NCBI GenBank assembly: GCA_000733355.1 | Contig: JNVV01000071.1 | Coordinates: forward strand, 29,061 to 75,729 | Source: Falciphora oryzae | Lineage: Eukaryota; Ascomycota; Sordariomycetes; Magnaporthales; Magnaporthaceae | DNA: 46,669 nt | Direction: 5' to 3' | In this document: one piece after another, positions 1 through 9,402 of the stretch | Numbering within the stretch: position 1 is the stretch's first letter | How the letters are laid out: each line of letters begins with the position of its first letter | Made by a program: the position numbers and the translations under genes | The notes under the pieces: generated by a model | What the model was told of the DNA's origin: nothing | The model's input: the letters and a program-made list of their open reading frames with translations, nothing else | Database searches by the model: none

Positions 1-324
1 CGGCCAAGCTGCAACAAAGTGAGCTGGGGCCTGCGCAGCTTCGGCGTCTCGTTCGGATCGAAAGAGCCGGCCGGGAAGATGAGGCCGCAACCTCGTTTAA
101 CGCGGCTTCGACGCCACCCTAATCGAGCCTCCTGCGCTTAAAAGGAAACTGCGACTGGACGGAGGGGGCTGTGACGCGGACAACGAGTAGGACCTTTGCA
201 GCCGTCCTAATGCATGGGACCTGCTAAACCGTGGACCGTTAAGGTGTGCCCTGCGTGGTGAACCTTTGTCACGGACAGAGGGCCTAGAGGGCGTGCCTCT
301 GGCACGCGTCAGAGAGGTAAGGTG

Positions 325-425
325 ATTGCCACGATGTGATCCCTTACAAGGACCATGCAGGTCGTATTCTCTCGATACGAAACGTTCCCTTTTGCCTTTG
401 GTGTAACGAGTTCTACCCTGGCCTA
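325..425 (+). repeat. Direct repeat, copy 1 of about 100 bp
   Basis: This stretch resembles 1503-1605 in the same orientation. Shared blocks include ACCATGCAGGTCGTATT and a TTCCCTTTTGCC block followed by GGTGTAACG. By eye about four bases in five agree. The two copies are about 1.2 kb apart, so they could be decayed long terminal repeats of one element, but no internal protein is recognisable between them. Confidence 0.6.
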
Positions 426-910
426 GCCCCGCGACAGTGATAGATGATCATCTGGCCCTTTGTCGGCCCCTGGCGGGTCCGACGAGGGGCCTACTCTTTC
501 TAGGTCGCGCACCTGCGCGTGAGAGGCCGGTCGGCGGCAGCAACGGGTCTAGGACCTATTATTAGGTCGGTGCGGATGAGAGCGCGCCGTACCATAAGTT
601 ATAACACTGTGGTGCATGTGGTGGTTCCCGCGTCAAGTGTGACCGTAAGCTGCGGCAACTCCCAATAGTCTTGCGCGTAAACGCGCCTGCGCCGCAATTA
701 CAGGAAAGCGGCCGTTAGTCGGCTAACAAGTCGCGTCGGGCCCGAGCCAGGCCGGGGAATACCCTCACTCCTGCGGCGTTTTATGACCCGGGGGTCATCA
801 CTCCTGTGCAATTGCCGGAATCCGGCTCCACAGCCAACCACAGGATCTTTGGGCCAGTGCTCTGCGCCGTCAGCAACGCGAAAGCGGCCTGGGCGACGTT
901 TGCTTATATC

Positions 911-970
911 CCCACGCATGGTAAGCCAATGGCTTACATCCTCACGCATGGTAAGCCAATGGCTGCAACA
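911..970 (+). repeat. 30-bp tandem repeat, two units
   Basis: The unit beginning CACGCATGGTAAGCCAATGG occurs at 912 and again at 942, a period of 30 bp, with one C/T difference just upstream of each. The second unit runs directly into the 66-bp tandem repeat that starts at 948 and shares the GGTAAGCCAATGGCT core with it. Confidence 0.85.
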
Positions 971-1079
971 GTGCGGTGTAGCATATGCTGACTGAGAGCC
1001 CACAGTCAATGTTATGGTAAGCCAATGGCTGCAACAGTGAGGTGTAGCATATGCTGACTGAGAGCCCACAGTCGATGTT
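948..1079 (+). repeat. 66-bp tandem repeat, two units
   Basis: Two 66-bp units start at 948 and 1014, each opening with ATGGTAAGCCAATGGCTGCA. They differ at about two positions (G/A near 974 versus 1040 and A/G near 1009 versus 1075), so the duplication is recent compared with the RIP-damaged elements nearby. A third start (ATGGC) follows at 1080 and then diverges. No protein is supported here. Confidence 0.9.
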
Positions 1080-1502
1080 ATGGCAATCACTTTGCACTAG
1101 ACTCCGTATTCGTCAAGACGGCATGCAAGGAACTTCATATTCGCCAAGAGACGGCATGCAGGGACCTTCGAGGTCGATTAAACCGACTCCAGCTGTGCCC
1201 GGCATGCCAGATTGTCAAGGAGCTAAGACCGCCATGCTGTGGACGTCTGGCAGTCTACTATGATGAGCGGTGTGGCACCACGTTGTTCGGAAGTGCTGGT
1301 AAGAAGTTACGGTGTCACGGCTTGAAAATGACGGGACGGAGTGTTACATTGCATATAAGAAGTAAAGAACTGGGAATGACAGGACAAGTGCTGCGTGCGA
1401 GTGCGATAGGGGTTGGACCGGGACGTGAATAAGCCCCGAATGGTGCAGCAATCTACCACGCCGTGGTTCACCCACCACCGTATTTTATCAAAGGCTTTGA
1501 TA

Positions 1503-1605
1503 CTGTCACGGTGTGATCCTTTATAGGGACCATGCAGGTCGTATTACATCCATACGACAACTTTCCCTTTTGCCTTGGTGTAACGGGTGCTGCCTTGGTC
1601 AAGTT
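1503..1605 (+). repeat. Direct repeat, copy 2 of about 100 bp
   Basis: Partner of 325-425, with the same blocks in the same order. It lies just upstream of the secreted-protein gene at 1812, so part of it may belong to that gene's upstream region. Confidence 0.6.
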
Positions 1606-1708
1606 GCCACGCAAGCTGCAACCATCATGAACGAAATGCATACTAGGAGCAATGTTACGTCGGCAAAGCCAACCGGCAATTGGAAGTGAGCTCTCGGCGG
1701 CAACCAAA

Positions 1709-1716
1709 TATAAATA
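1709..1716 (+). promoter_or_regulatory. TATA box of the secreted-protein gene
   Basis: TATAAATA lies about 100 bp upstream of the ATG at 1812, a normal distance for a fungal gene with a leader of some 60-70 bases. Confidence 0.55.
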
Positions 1717-1811
1717 AGTGCACTCCCCGCAAGGCTTCGAAATGAAATAGTCAATATCAGCAAGAAGCCACTCCTGTCATTTGGCTAAACGTTAACACGC
1801 CTATCCTGACA

Positions 1812-2406
1812 ATGAAGCTCTCCTCATCTGTCCAAGTCATTGCTGCCGCGGGCGGTTTCCTTCTGCAATTTGCAGAGGCGGTAAGAACTTTTGTTAAAAA
1901 CCTTGCAGCATATTTCAACTACTGACATGTGACAGAAATCGGTGGCAAGCGACCTCTTCGGCTGGCACTACGAGCTAGACGCGGCCGTGCCCATCGTCAC
2001 CACCAAGGAGGAAATGTACGCCACGGCCGAAGCCTACAACAAAACAGTCTCAATCGAGCTGGTGGGCGGAAAGATGATGCTGGTCGACCAGATGGAGAAG
2101 AAGCAGGTGGCGGCGGTCGGCGGCGAACTCGACACTTGGGCCCGGGCCGTCTACCCCGCCCCCTCGCTCATCGCCGATATGAAGAAGAGCGGCGAACTGG
2201 AGAGCGCCAAGACCGAGCTGAACGGTATGCTTGCCGACGTGGCTGCTGGAATGACCATTGACGACTCCCTGGCCCTTAAAGCGGGCCGGGAAGCCAATGG
2301 CTTGAACAAGTTGAACAAGAGGGTTTGCGTTTGCCCTGCTGTAATCTTTAGCTGTCCGATTATCAACTGCTCAGGGGCGTGTGTCGTTATCTTTTGCACC
2401 GGCTAG
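1812..2406 (+). CDS. Secreted protein with C-terminal six-Cys tail after a Lys-Arg pair
   Basis: Two exons, 1812-1880 and 1936-2406, joined by a 55-nt GTAAGA...ACAG intron in phase 0, encode 179 residues. Exon 1 is almost exactly a signal peptide (MKLSSSVQVIAAAGGFLLQF), so the product is predicted to be secreted. The middle (about 26-150) is acidic, has no cysteine, and matches no family I recognise. At 151-152 there is a Lys-Arg pair, a classical kexin (Kex2) site, followed at once by a 27-residue hydrophobic tail with all six cysteines (154, 156, 163, 168, 172, 177; pattern C-x-C-x6-C-x4-C-x3-C-x4-C). I infer a prepro-protein from which a Cys-rich peptide is released, such as a small secreted effector or peptide. 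The frame is intact and GC-rich with no RIP damage. Function is unknown; a short 3' intron that would change the tail cannot be excluded. Confidence 0.75.
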
Positions 2407-2749
2407 CTACCCGGGCAAGGGTAATCCACCTGGTACAAGATTCAGCAGGAGCAGTACACACTTTGGGGAGAAAGTATGAGACTGTGTAGCGGAGAAATGG
2501 ATGGGTTGAAATCTCGCAATGCTACTACCGATGTCGCAGATTCACGAAACCAAATATGTAGCGCTAGCTGTCGCAAATGTGTATATGTCAATACATATAT
2601 AAACAAATTGTAAAGCCCGTGCATTAATACAGGGTTTATACGATCCACTGCTAAAGAGCTGTTTATTGCCTCAGTGCGACTGAAAACCGTTGCGTTTTCT
2701 GTTCCCGGTACTAAAGTGCCTGCGCTAGTCGCAGGAGTCCCTGAGTGAG
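2407..2749. other. Intergenic, no gene seen
   Basis: This is the 3' flank of the secreted-protein gene. It has no recognisable coding or RNA feature. Base composition drops towards AT around 2560-2640. Confidence 0.5.
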
Positions 2750-3417
2750 TTAATTGCTCAGGAGCAGATCCCTGAGCTGCTTAGGGAGCCACAAGAGCAA
2801 GACTCCACTGGCGCCAAAGCTGGGAGATGCGAAAGCGGCAACGCAAAAAGCCCGGATTCGCATGGAATAACAAGTCTTGGCTCTGCTATAGCAGGCTACA
2901 GCAGCGTCAGGCCTGGAAAAGGGGGGTTCTCTCAGGGAAATCTCAAAGGTCCAGCAGTTCAACAGTCGTATTCGTGCAAGGCTCAACGAGTCTATGGTGA
3001 TGGTAGAACAAAAACGATAGCTTGTCCTCCACACTCCCTTCACAGGGGGTCTTTCGGGCCCTTCTTATGCGTTATCCCTCCGGCCGTCCTTCGGTTGCCG
3101 TCGGCACGCCTCCTCCTCCGTAGCGTCCGTCGGGGGCTTATCTTTCGGCTGTTATCGACACATCTCTTCCGTGGCGTCCGCCCGGGGCTGTATATGCTTT
3201 GTCCCCCCTTTAGGGTTCGGAGCTTGGATGCGCCTTGACCGGGCTGGGCGTCCGTATCTGCGGAGGCCGCCGGCATGCGTGTTATAGAGCTAAACTCTTT
3301 TGATCCGCGCGTCCCTCAGGGCTCGCGCCACTCTGGCTACCGCCCGGAGTCCTCCCCTGAGGCCACCGGTAGCGATCCCTAGGGCTGCTGGTCATGGTTC
3401 TGTGCGGGGTGTTACAT
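2750..3417 (+). repeat. Degenerate LTR-like sequence related to the solo LTR at 13994-14501
   Basis: From about 2900 to 3260 the sequence follows the solo LTR at 13994-14501 block by block. Shared features are a GGGAAA/CTCA(A/G)AGGT stretch, a variant of GTG(C/A)AAGGCTC, GGTGATGG..GAA, then CCCTTCACAGG(G/A)GGTC and CTTCGGGCCCTTCTTAT. It ends near 3417 with GGTGTTACA, the same terminus as the solo LTR. The left edge is unclear and many bases differ, so this is an old or divergent member of the same LTR family. No protein-coding function is apparent. Confidence 0.6.
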
Positions 3418-3561
3418 TGTCGCCCAAAAGGCATTCTGGTCGGGTCGATATGGCGCATTCCCGCTTTATTACTGGCGCGGCTTTGGCCCGTTGGATATAA
3501 GCTCCGGAAGGGGCTTTCGATGTTGACGACGCTTGTAGGCGCGGTAATTTTACGAAGCGGT

Positions 3562-3633
3562 TATTGGTAATGCTCCATATGATCCAGGCCTTTACTCACC
3601 GGACCGAACCCAACGTCGCTTTTCCCCGCGTTA
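3562..3633 (+). pseudogene. Copied fragment of the HeLo-fusion gene
   Basis: About 70 bp beginning TTGGTAATGCTCCATATGAT are nearly identical to 43226-43295 inside the last exon of the HeLo-fusion gene. Both would encode VMLHMIQA(F/Y)THRTEPNV. Similarity stops abruptly on both sides, upstream of TTGGTAATG and just after the TTTTCCC block. The fragment is far too short to work alone, so it is a captured or left-behind piece of that gene or of a close paralogue. Confidence 0.85.
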
Positions 3634-3635
3634 AA

Positions 3636-3896
3636 TTACGCGATATCGCGGCCATCATGGCCTACTCGTTCGACGACTGCGTGCCGGCCTGCGCCAGCTC
3701 CAACAGACTCTCGACGGGGATAAGGCCCAGCTCCCTCATATGTCGCGCCGTCGTTTTCCGCCGCAGGATTATAAACGACGGCCCGTTTAGAAACAATCAC
3801 AGGAACTACTATTTTAAATATGCGACGTTGCAAAAAACTAGGAAGGGTTATTACAATACGGATGTTATTACGGGCGCTTTGTTCGCTAGCTTTTAA
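3636..3896 (+). pseudogene. Relic resembling a fungal apple/PAN-like domain
   Basis: This frame continues directly from the copied HeLo-gene fragment. It reads SFDDCVPACASSNR and, later, NNHRNYYFKYATL and YYNTDVITG. This resembles fungal extracellular apple-like domains (SFxxCxxxCAxxN..., then NNxGNCxLKNAT and DVITG). The expected cysteine is tyrosine and glycines are replaced, as G-to-A RIP would cause. There is no start codon, signal peptide or complete domain, so it is a broken gene piece. The family match is from memory of the motif and remains tentative. Confidence 0.4.
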
Positions 3897-4519
3897 ATAC
3901 GAAAAGGATTGGTATATTCGGTTTGTAATAAAAATATCCAAAGGATAATTTAATGCATTTGGCTCGGTATTAAACGAAAGTTAATATTGCACATCGGTTA
4001 TATCCTAAACGTTTCGGGTTCGCAGATTTTATTAAATTTCGATAGCGGAATTCGTCGGGTTTTAAACCCCTTTACGTTAAATTAGTAATACCGGTAACGG
4101 CGCCGATAAGCATACCTAATCCAGCAGATTTTAAAACCGAAGCAGCGTTTATTACCTTCGTTGTAGTAGCAAATGTTTAGCCCGTTATAATAACAAATGC
4201 CGGGCCGGTCGTAAAGGAAACAAATCGTTAGCCCGTCGGGGCGGATAGCCCCGGGCTGGTGGTGCCCGGGGCTAATTGCGTCGGCACCGTCTGCTTTTTA
4301 ATGCAGGTTTTACCCTTTTCGTTAACCCAAAAAACGGTGGGCTTAACGGTGTACGAAATGGCAATGCCAACGGGGACGTCCCTAGCGGCCTCAGTGCATT
4401 TAGCTTTAATTTGTTTAACGACGGTCGAAATATTTAGGGCTTACGAAACGGTTTTGCTCGAATAGCTAACGAAGTCGGAGCTTAGCGATTCGGGTATAGT
4501 GATTAAATAAAACCCGTTC
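3897..4519. other. Decayed sequence between gene relics and the copia element
   Basis: AT-rich, RIP-like sequence with many TAA/TAG triplets. A weak plus-strand open stretch at 4259-4465 has no family I recognise. It could be the rest of the gene whose apple-like relic precedes it, but I cannot show that. Confidence 0.4.
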
Positions 4520-4820
4520 TGTTGGTAGGAGTTGGTACTCCTGTCGGGCTCGGAGATCTCCAAAGAGGGTGAACAACGATCCTTTATATCAGAGGATCGA
4601 TCTATTAATGTGCACGAAGAGGAAAGGAATCTATCTGCCAGAGAGGGAGCAGAAGGGAGGCTATATATACACGTTCCAGATCACTAAAGGGGCCTTCCCC
4701 TGCTCCCAGCCTCCGCGGGCTTGCGGGTCCTCGGATCCCGTGATCAGAGATTACGGGACTGGAGGATCCGACTCTCTCTGGGCTCTGCCGATTGCCTGCA
4801 CAGGCCAGTGCAATCCAACA
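4520..4820 (-). repeat. 3' LTR of copia copy A
   Basis: The 301-bp stretch starts TGTTGGTAGG and ends CAATCCAACA, so it has TG...CA ends forming a TGTTGG/CCAACA terminal inverted repeat. The matching stretch in copy B is 33682-33981. Just inside it, read on the minus strand, is a purine-rich run (AAAAGAAAGAG), a reasonable polypurine tract for a 3' LTR. Ends are inferred from these signals because no 5' LTR remains for comparison. Confidence 0.65.
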
Positions 4821-5279
4821 CCGGCAACTCTTTCTTTTGTGCAGGCAATTGGGAGATCCTTTCACGTGACTGATCCCGTGATCCAAGCTCTATTGGATCT
4901 TGTAAAGTAAATAACAAAAGGAATCTCCAGACCAAGTAGTCCGGATTAGGAAAAGAGTGAATAGCCGCTTTTAAAGCGGCTCGTCGCTTTTAATAGCGAC
5001 AATAGGAACGATAACGTGATGGGGTCCACCGGATTTGGCTTGCGGTGCGCGGGGAGAGCGGTGGGCGGTGCAATCAAAGAGCACAATAGCAGTAAATAAC
5101 CTTAACGGGCTATTTAGGTTGTAACTTAATGCGGGACAATAGGAACGCAGATCAAAAACTCTTTGCAAGCCGGGTCCAGGCTTTATAAAAAGCCTTCCTT
5201 CCGGCCTTTGAGAGGTCGGGCAACTTAATCTGGTAAACCTCGTTGATCCAAATCGTCCGTTTGTATTGCCCTTTGTTTA

Positions 5280-6235
5280 CAACATCTCTACCTGCCGTAT
5301 TTTTACCCGCTCTATTCGATCAGTTTTTTGTCATTTAACCTTTCGATCGCTTTCGTCACCATAGGCAATAAAAAGGGCAACATCAAGTTTGGTGCGGTCG
5401 CTAAAAAGGCTCGGAAGCTTCGATTTGTCGCGCGCAGCGGTAGCAGATCCTTAAAGCGGCTCCAAGGCCTTGCCGCTAAGGCTTTCGATTTTGCGATGGC
5501 CATTCCTGCACCTCCGGTCGCGCCTGCGCCCGCGGCTACCGACGCCGCTATCGATTAGTTCCTTAGCCCGTTCGATAATAACTTCGATCTCGAAAACGCC
5601 GATTTTACGCCTATTTCGTCGGATAAAAAAAAGGCGGCTATTAAAATCGTTAGGCCTGCTGTTGGTAGCAAAATGGTTTTTGCACCGGGTCCGCGTGGTG
5701 GAAAAGGCGCCTTACGCGCTATACTTTGCCTAGGTTGCCTAAAGTCCGCTTTCGCCGGCAAAATGAAAGAAGGCGATAGCTACCGGGATATAGTCCCGGC
5801 TAAAAAGCGCTATTGGCTGTGCGCGTCGGGCCACACCTGCCAGCCCATATAAGCATTTCGATTTTCCCAAATCTTTTTTAAAGCTCGTTTTAACTATCCT
5901 CCAATCCTTCGATCGCGCTACGTCCGGCGCTTAAATTTATAATGGAATGGGGTCGCGATAATCGCGATAAAAAGGTAAGTTTGTTTTCCTAATTTAATGC
6001 TTTGGGTACGCTTGCTAACGTATGTTTTGTAATCTTTAAACATTTAACAAATAGCGTATCGCCACTAAATGCATGCTGCAGTTGGCGGCTAAGGATAGGG
6101 AGGGTTAAAAAGATGCTAATGCCGACCTCCTAATAATGTCGCGATTAAAACGGAAAGCGGCGGGCCGCGCGGCCGCTTTAAAAATATACGAAATTGCTTG
6201 GTTGGGAAATGGCAAAGATAACGAGGAGGAGGAAT
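5280..6235 (+). pseudogene. Opposite-strand Cys-rich gene inside copia copy A
   Basis: Between pol and the 3' LTR, on the strand opposite to the retrotransposon genes, a frame runs from about 5280 to 5851 with one TAG at 5556 (likely a RIP-converted CAG). It reads an Ala/Pro-rich stretch (APPVAPAPAAT), then FAPGPRGGKGALRA, then a Cys motif C-x2-C...W-x2-C-x4-H-x2-C (LCASGHTCQP). In copy B, a GTAAGC splice-donor motif follows the Cys motif directly (ATAAGC here). A later GTAAGT...TTGCTAAC...AAATAG looks like a complete intron (about 5973-6059). It is followed by an exon-like frame ending in KAAGRAAALKIYE and an acidic run. Copy B keeps the same reading. I infer a spliced accessory gene, possibly zinc-binding, carried by this family. 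Confidence 0.5.
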
Positions 6236-6449
6236 AAAAGGGAATTTAACGGGATATTTGGAAAAGTTTGGTTGTAAAATCGTTTGTTGTTTCGGTATAG
6301 TCGTTTGTTGCTTTTTTAATTTAAGCATTTTTGTTTTATCGATTTTTGCGTTATTTTTAGGGATTTTGGCGTTTTAGTACCATAAAAAACGATTTTGTAT
6401 GCATTCCTTAGCTTTTTTTTATTTGTAATCCCGCTTTACCTATCCTTCC

Positions 6450-7760
6450 ACTTTTACGGTAGTTAAATTGCTGCTTACAAAGTCCTTTAAAGCTTTATTT
6501 AGCAGCTCTTTTGTTATAGCGTCGGCCGGGTTATTTGCCCCTGCGATCCATTTAATCTCGTCGATTTCGCGCGTTTCGTAGGATTCGCGGAAAGCTATAA
6601 TATCTATTATAAGGCGTTTTTCCGTAATAGTCCCAAATTAAACAAAGCATTAGTAAAGCGAAAAGCTATCGGTGCAAATAATTAATTTGTAGGGGGGCAA
6701 ATCCAGCTTTTTACAAATCGTTACGAGCGTTATTTTCAGGATATAGCTAGTATCGAAACCGCTAACCATACCGTAAATCTCGCTCGCCAAAACGCTTTTT
6801 ATAACCCTTTTGCATTTTACGGAGCTCTAATGCAGGATGTTGCCGGTAATCCGGAAGCTATTTTCCTACTTTATAGCTCCTTCGTTGCTTAGGACGATTA
6901 CAAAGCCGATTTGTAAATTAAAATCCTTATTATTAGCGAAGGACCTGTTTACAAACATATATAAACTTGCTATTTGCAAATCTAACTGCATGTAATTTAA
7001 ACCTTTATTTGCGTTATCGATTTGCCATTAGATCCTTTTGTTAAGCTTAAACACGTTTGTATCTATAGGATTTTTAGTTTATATAGCTACAAAATAGTCG
7101 AAAGCGGCTTTTAGCTGGTATATCGAACTTATATACGCTTTTCGTGCGCGTTATTCGACGTACTGCTATTGGGTATCGTTTAATGCAGCGGTTACCAGCT
7201 CCAAACGATCTGCCTATCCCTTTTGCTGCATAGTAACAAAGTTTTATCTAACCAAAATCTTGCACCCGTTAAAATTGCCTTCGTTTCCGGGGTACAAAAT
7301 CGATTTCGGTTTCGCTTTAAACCCGGCTTCCTAAAGCGCTGTTTCCTCCCTTTGCATAAACTCGGCGTTACCTAGGTTTAAAATGTCGTCGGTTTGCATA
7401 CCAACTATTTTAAAGCTTTAGCCGATCTTTAACATAAGCAAGCACGGATTATACTCCGAAATGGAACAATCCAGTCGTTTTTTATAATGCCTTTAGTACG
7501 TAACGAACTAATACAGCCCTGCTTCGGCCAATCCGTAAAGCGGTTTAATTAGCTAAAAAGCCGTGCCCTTTAGGTACCGATATTCCAATTCCCTGGGAAA
7601 GCGCAAAATAACCTCCTTTTGCAGCTTTATTTCGAATTGGGTATACGTTTGGCTAATGTTTTTAATTATTAGCATAAAGCCTCGTTCTATAAAAGACGGG
7701 CTGAGCGCGAGGATTAGGCGTTAGCTACATCGTATAATCGTTAGGGACTGGGTAAGGAGG
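6450..7760 (-). pseudogene. Copia reverse transcriptase and RNase H (copy A)
   Basis: The minus-strand translation shows copia-type RT landmarks: KPLYGLAEAGLY, then VGMQTDD (the catalytic Asp-Asp position), then the downstream thumb region. RNase H follows (ICTDSFSLYQC, then NPADAITKELLNKALKDF). Several in-frame stops, mostly TAA/TAG at Gln or Trp positions, and the lack of one open frame show it is dead. In a live element this region copies RNA into DNA and removes the RNA template strand. Confidence 0.8.
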
Positions 7761-8289
7761 CTTTTTTTTCCCAATTACTATATCCTTGCACCACAAATTT
7801 CGATTTTTTATAAGGGATCGAGTGGGTGCTTTTAACTTTTTTGACGAGGCGGGACCTAAAGACTTTCGCGTTGCTAATGCTGCTTAGTTTAATCGGTTTG
7901 ATTACTTCGGCGGCAAAGAGTGCTTCGATTTTAAGCTAGTCGGATTTTTCGAATGGGCGTCCGGGAGCTTTGATTTTGCCCTCCTTTTGGTATTGGAGCG
8001 CTAGACGTAAGGATTCCTTCTTTTTTGGGGCTAGGAATGCCGTTGCTGCTTGGCGCGGGGGTCGTCCTCGTCGTTTAGGAGCTGGTGCTTCGGGTGCCGG
8101 TGCCTTCCATGGTTTACCGCGCCTGGCGGGTGCGGGTACGGGTGCAACTTTAATTTCGGAAAGGGCTTCGTTGTCGCTGGACGCGTTTGCCGCTACTGTT
8201 TTCGTGATTTTTAGCGGTTTCCCTTTCCGTTTTAGTTCCGTTTATAGCGGATACTCGAACGGGGCTGGTTGCTTTTCCGTTATTGCAGT

Positions 8290-9296
8290 TTCCTGCTTTT
8301 ACGCTTTGTGGTATGGCTTGCAAATAGTGTTCCGGAACGTTAAAGGGCCGTTGACCGTTTCGATCGTCACCTCGTTATTTGCCACCCAAAGGACTTTGTA
8401 CGGCCTTTTCCATTCGCCGTTTTCCTTATACACCAACACCTTTATTCTTAAAGCCAGCGCGCTAAGCAAAGTGTTTTTCGTGCTCGGCCCGTTGCGCGTG
8501 TTTAGGGCGTCCTGTACCTTGCGTTTGGCGTGGAGTTTCCGGAGCTCACCCATAGCTTTGGTAATCGCTACCGCTTTTTAAACTTAACTTTTCGTTGGAA
8601 GGGGGTTGTTATTAATGCGTGGCATTGCTTTAAAAACGAGCAGCGTGGGGATAAAACCGTTAGGTCCTGCCGTATCGTTTATGGCTTTAACAGCTCTTTA
8701 AAGCATAGAATTGGGGTGCAAATTAGGGCATTCCTTCCGGATTATTTCGTAAGCTCGGCGGAATGGCCCGTGGTATTTTTCCACTTTGCCTATCGACCAA
8801 TGCGCTTCGATTGAAACCTGGTTATAAGTAATCCTAAAAAGCTTTGCTTTTGCTTGGAATTCGCTCGCTGCAAAATTAGTACCTGCGTCGTAAAATACAA
8901 CGTTTGGAGGCCCCAGATAGGTATTTAACCAATAGCGCTTAAAAGCTTCCCAAATCTTTTTTACGCTTATATCTTTTAGGAACGTTGCGGCGTTAAATGC
9001 CGTGCTCGCATCGATTATATGAAGTACTGGTTTGCCGTCCAGATGCATTACGTTAATAATAATTTTATAGTTAAAATCAATGTCGTTTTTAAGCGTAAAC
9101 CGGAAGCGTTAGTGCGCGGGTGCCTTAATTTAGCAAAAATGGCATACGCGTTTAATTATTTCCAAAGCGTTGCGATTAGTCTCGTGGCTAGCTCGTTGGA
9201 AAACAATCTAAAGTTTTTCGACAAAGGGGTACCTAAAGCGTTTATGGACGCGCTTAAGCTTAGCCTCCGTAAAATACGTTGCTCCCGCGCTTTTTA
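8290..9296 (-). pseudogene. Copia integrase and linker (copy A)
   Basis: The minus strand first reads the His-containing integrase start (LKRVHKRFRYPFVEKL). The catalytic core follows: GKPVLHIIDASTAF with the first Asp, TYLGPPNVVFYDAGTNF with the second, and VEAHWSIGKVEKYHGPFRR with the Glu region, so the three acidic positions seem preserved in this piece (9048-8698). A linker with RKLHAKRKVQDALNTRNGP and an SH3-like stretch (GEWKRPYKVLW) follows. Stops at about 8697 and 8580 break the frame. It is cut at its upstream end near 9296. Confidence 0.85.
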
Positions 9297-9317
9297 GTTT
9301 TATTATAAACGAGATGC

Positions 9318-9390
9318 GCCCTCGTGGTGCAGTGGTTCAGCACCAGGTGGTCCTCTTCGGAGGGCGCAGGTTCGATTCCTGCCGAGGGCA
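9318..9390 (+). tRNA. tRNA-like gene with intact pol III signals, anticodon unclear
   Basis: A 73-base unit has a perfect 7-bp acceptor stem (GCCCTCG with CGAGGGC), a 4-bp D stem (GTGC/GCAC), a perfect T arm (GCAGG-TTCGATT-CCTGC) and discriminator A. The A box (TGGTGCAGTGG) and B box (GGTTCGATTCC) match consensus, and a T5 terminator follows at 9398-9402. The anticodon arm does not pair normally: at standard spacing the loop is GTCCTCT (anticodon CCT, Arg) but its stem is unpaired, while CCTC-TTCG-GAGG can form a tetraloop hairpin instead. So it is either a variant or decayed tRNA or another pol III transcript. It lies 20 bp from the broken end of the copia element. Confidence 0.55.
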
Positions 9391-9397
9391 CCAGGTC

Positions 9398-9402
9398 TTT
9401 TT
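9398..9402 (+). terminator. Pol III terminator of the tRNA-like gene
   Basis: A run of five T residues lies eight bases beyond the tRNA-like unit, the usual pol III stop signal. Confidence 0.5.

Larger units (their letters stand above)
1..1700. other. Geneless region with short repeats
   Basis: I find no gene in this stretch: open frames are short, unlike any family I know, and not joined by convincing splice sites. Base composition is mixed and not as AT-rich as the RIP-damaged elements further right. It contains a pair of roughly 100-bp direct repeats (325-425 and 1503-1605) and a cluster of tandem repeats (911-1079), listed separately. It is probably old, partly decayed repeat sequence. 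Confidence 0.5.
4520..9296 (-). mobile_element. Ty1/copia retrotransposon copy A, 5'-truncated and RIP-damaged
   Basis: Reading on the minus strand, the element has an integrase (about 9296-8600), an integrase-to-RT linker (8553-8299 and beyond), a copia-type reverse transcriptase (about 7760-6900), an RNase H (about 6680-6450), a 1.6-kb 3' region and a 3' LTR (4820-4520). Gag and the 5' LTR are missing: recognisable element sequence stops near 9296, in the His-rich start of integrase. A second copy lies at 33682-38068 and matches it over almost its entire length. Stops and frameshifts throughout show it cannot move by itself. Confidence 0.85.

Noticed and set aside
911..1079. Possible CRISPR array
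   Set aside because: Units are contiguous tandem repeats without variable spacers, in a eukaryotic context.
7970..8581. 203-codon plus-strand open frame
   Set aside because: It lies opposite the copia linker and integrase, whose protein similarity is clear on the minus strand; copy B does not keep the plus frame open.
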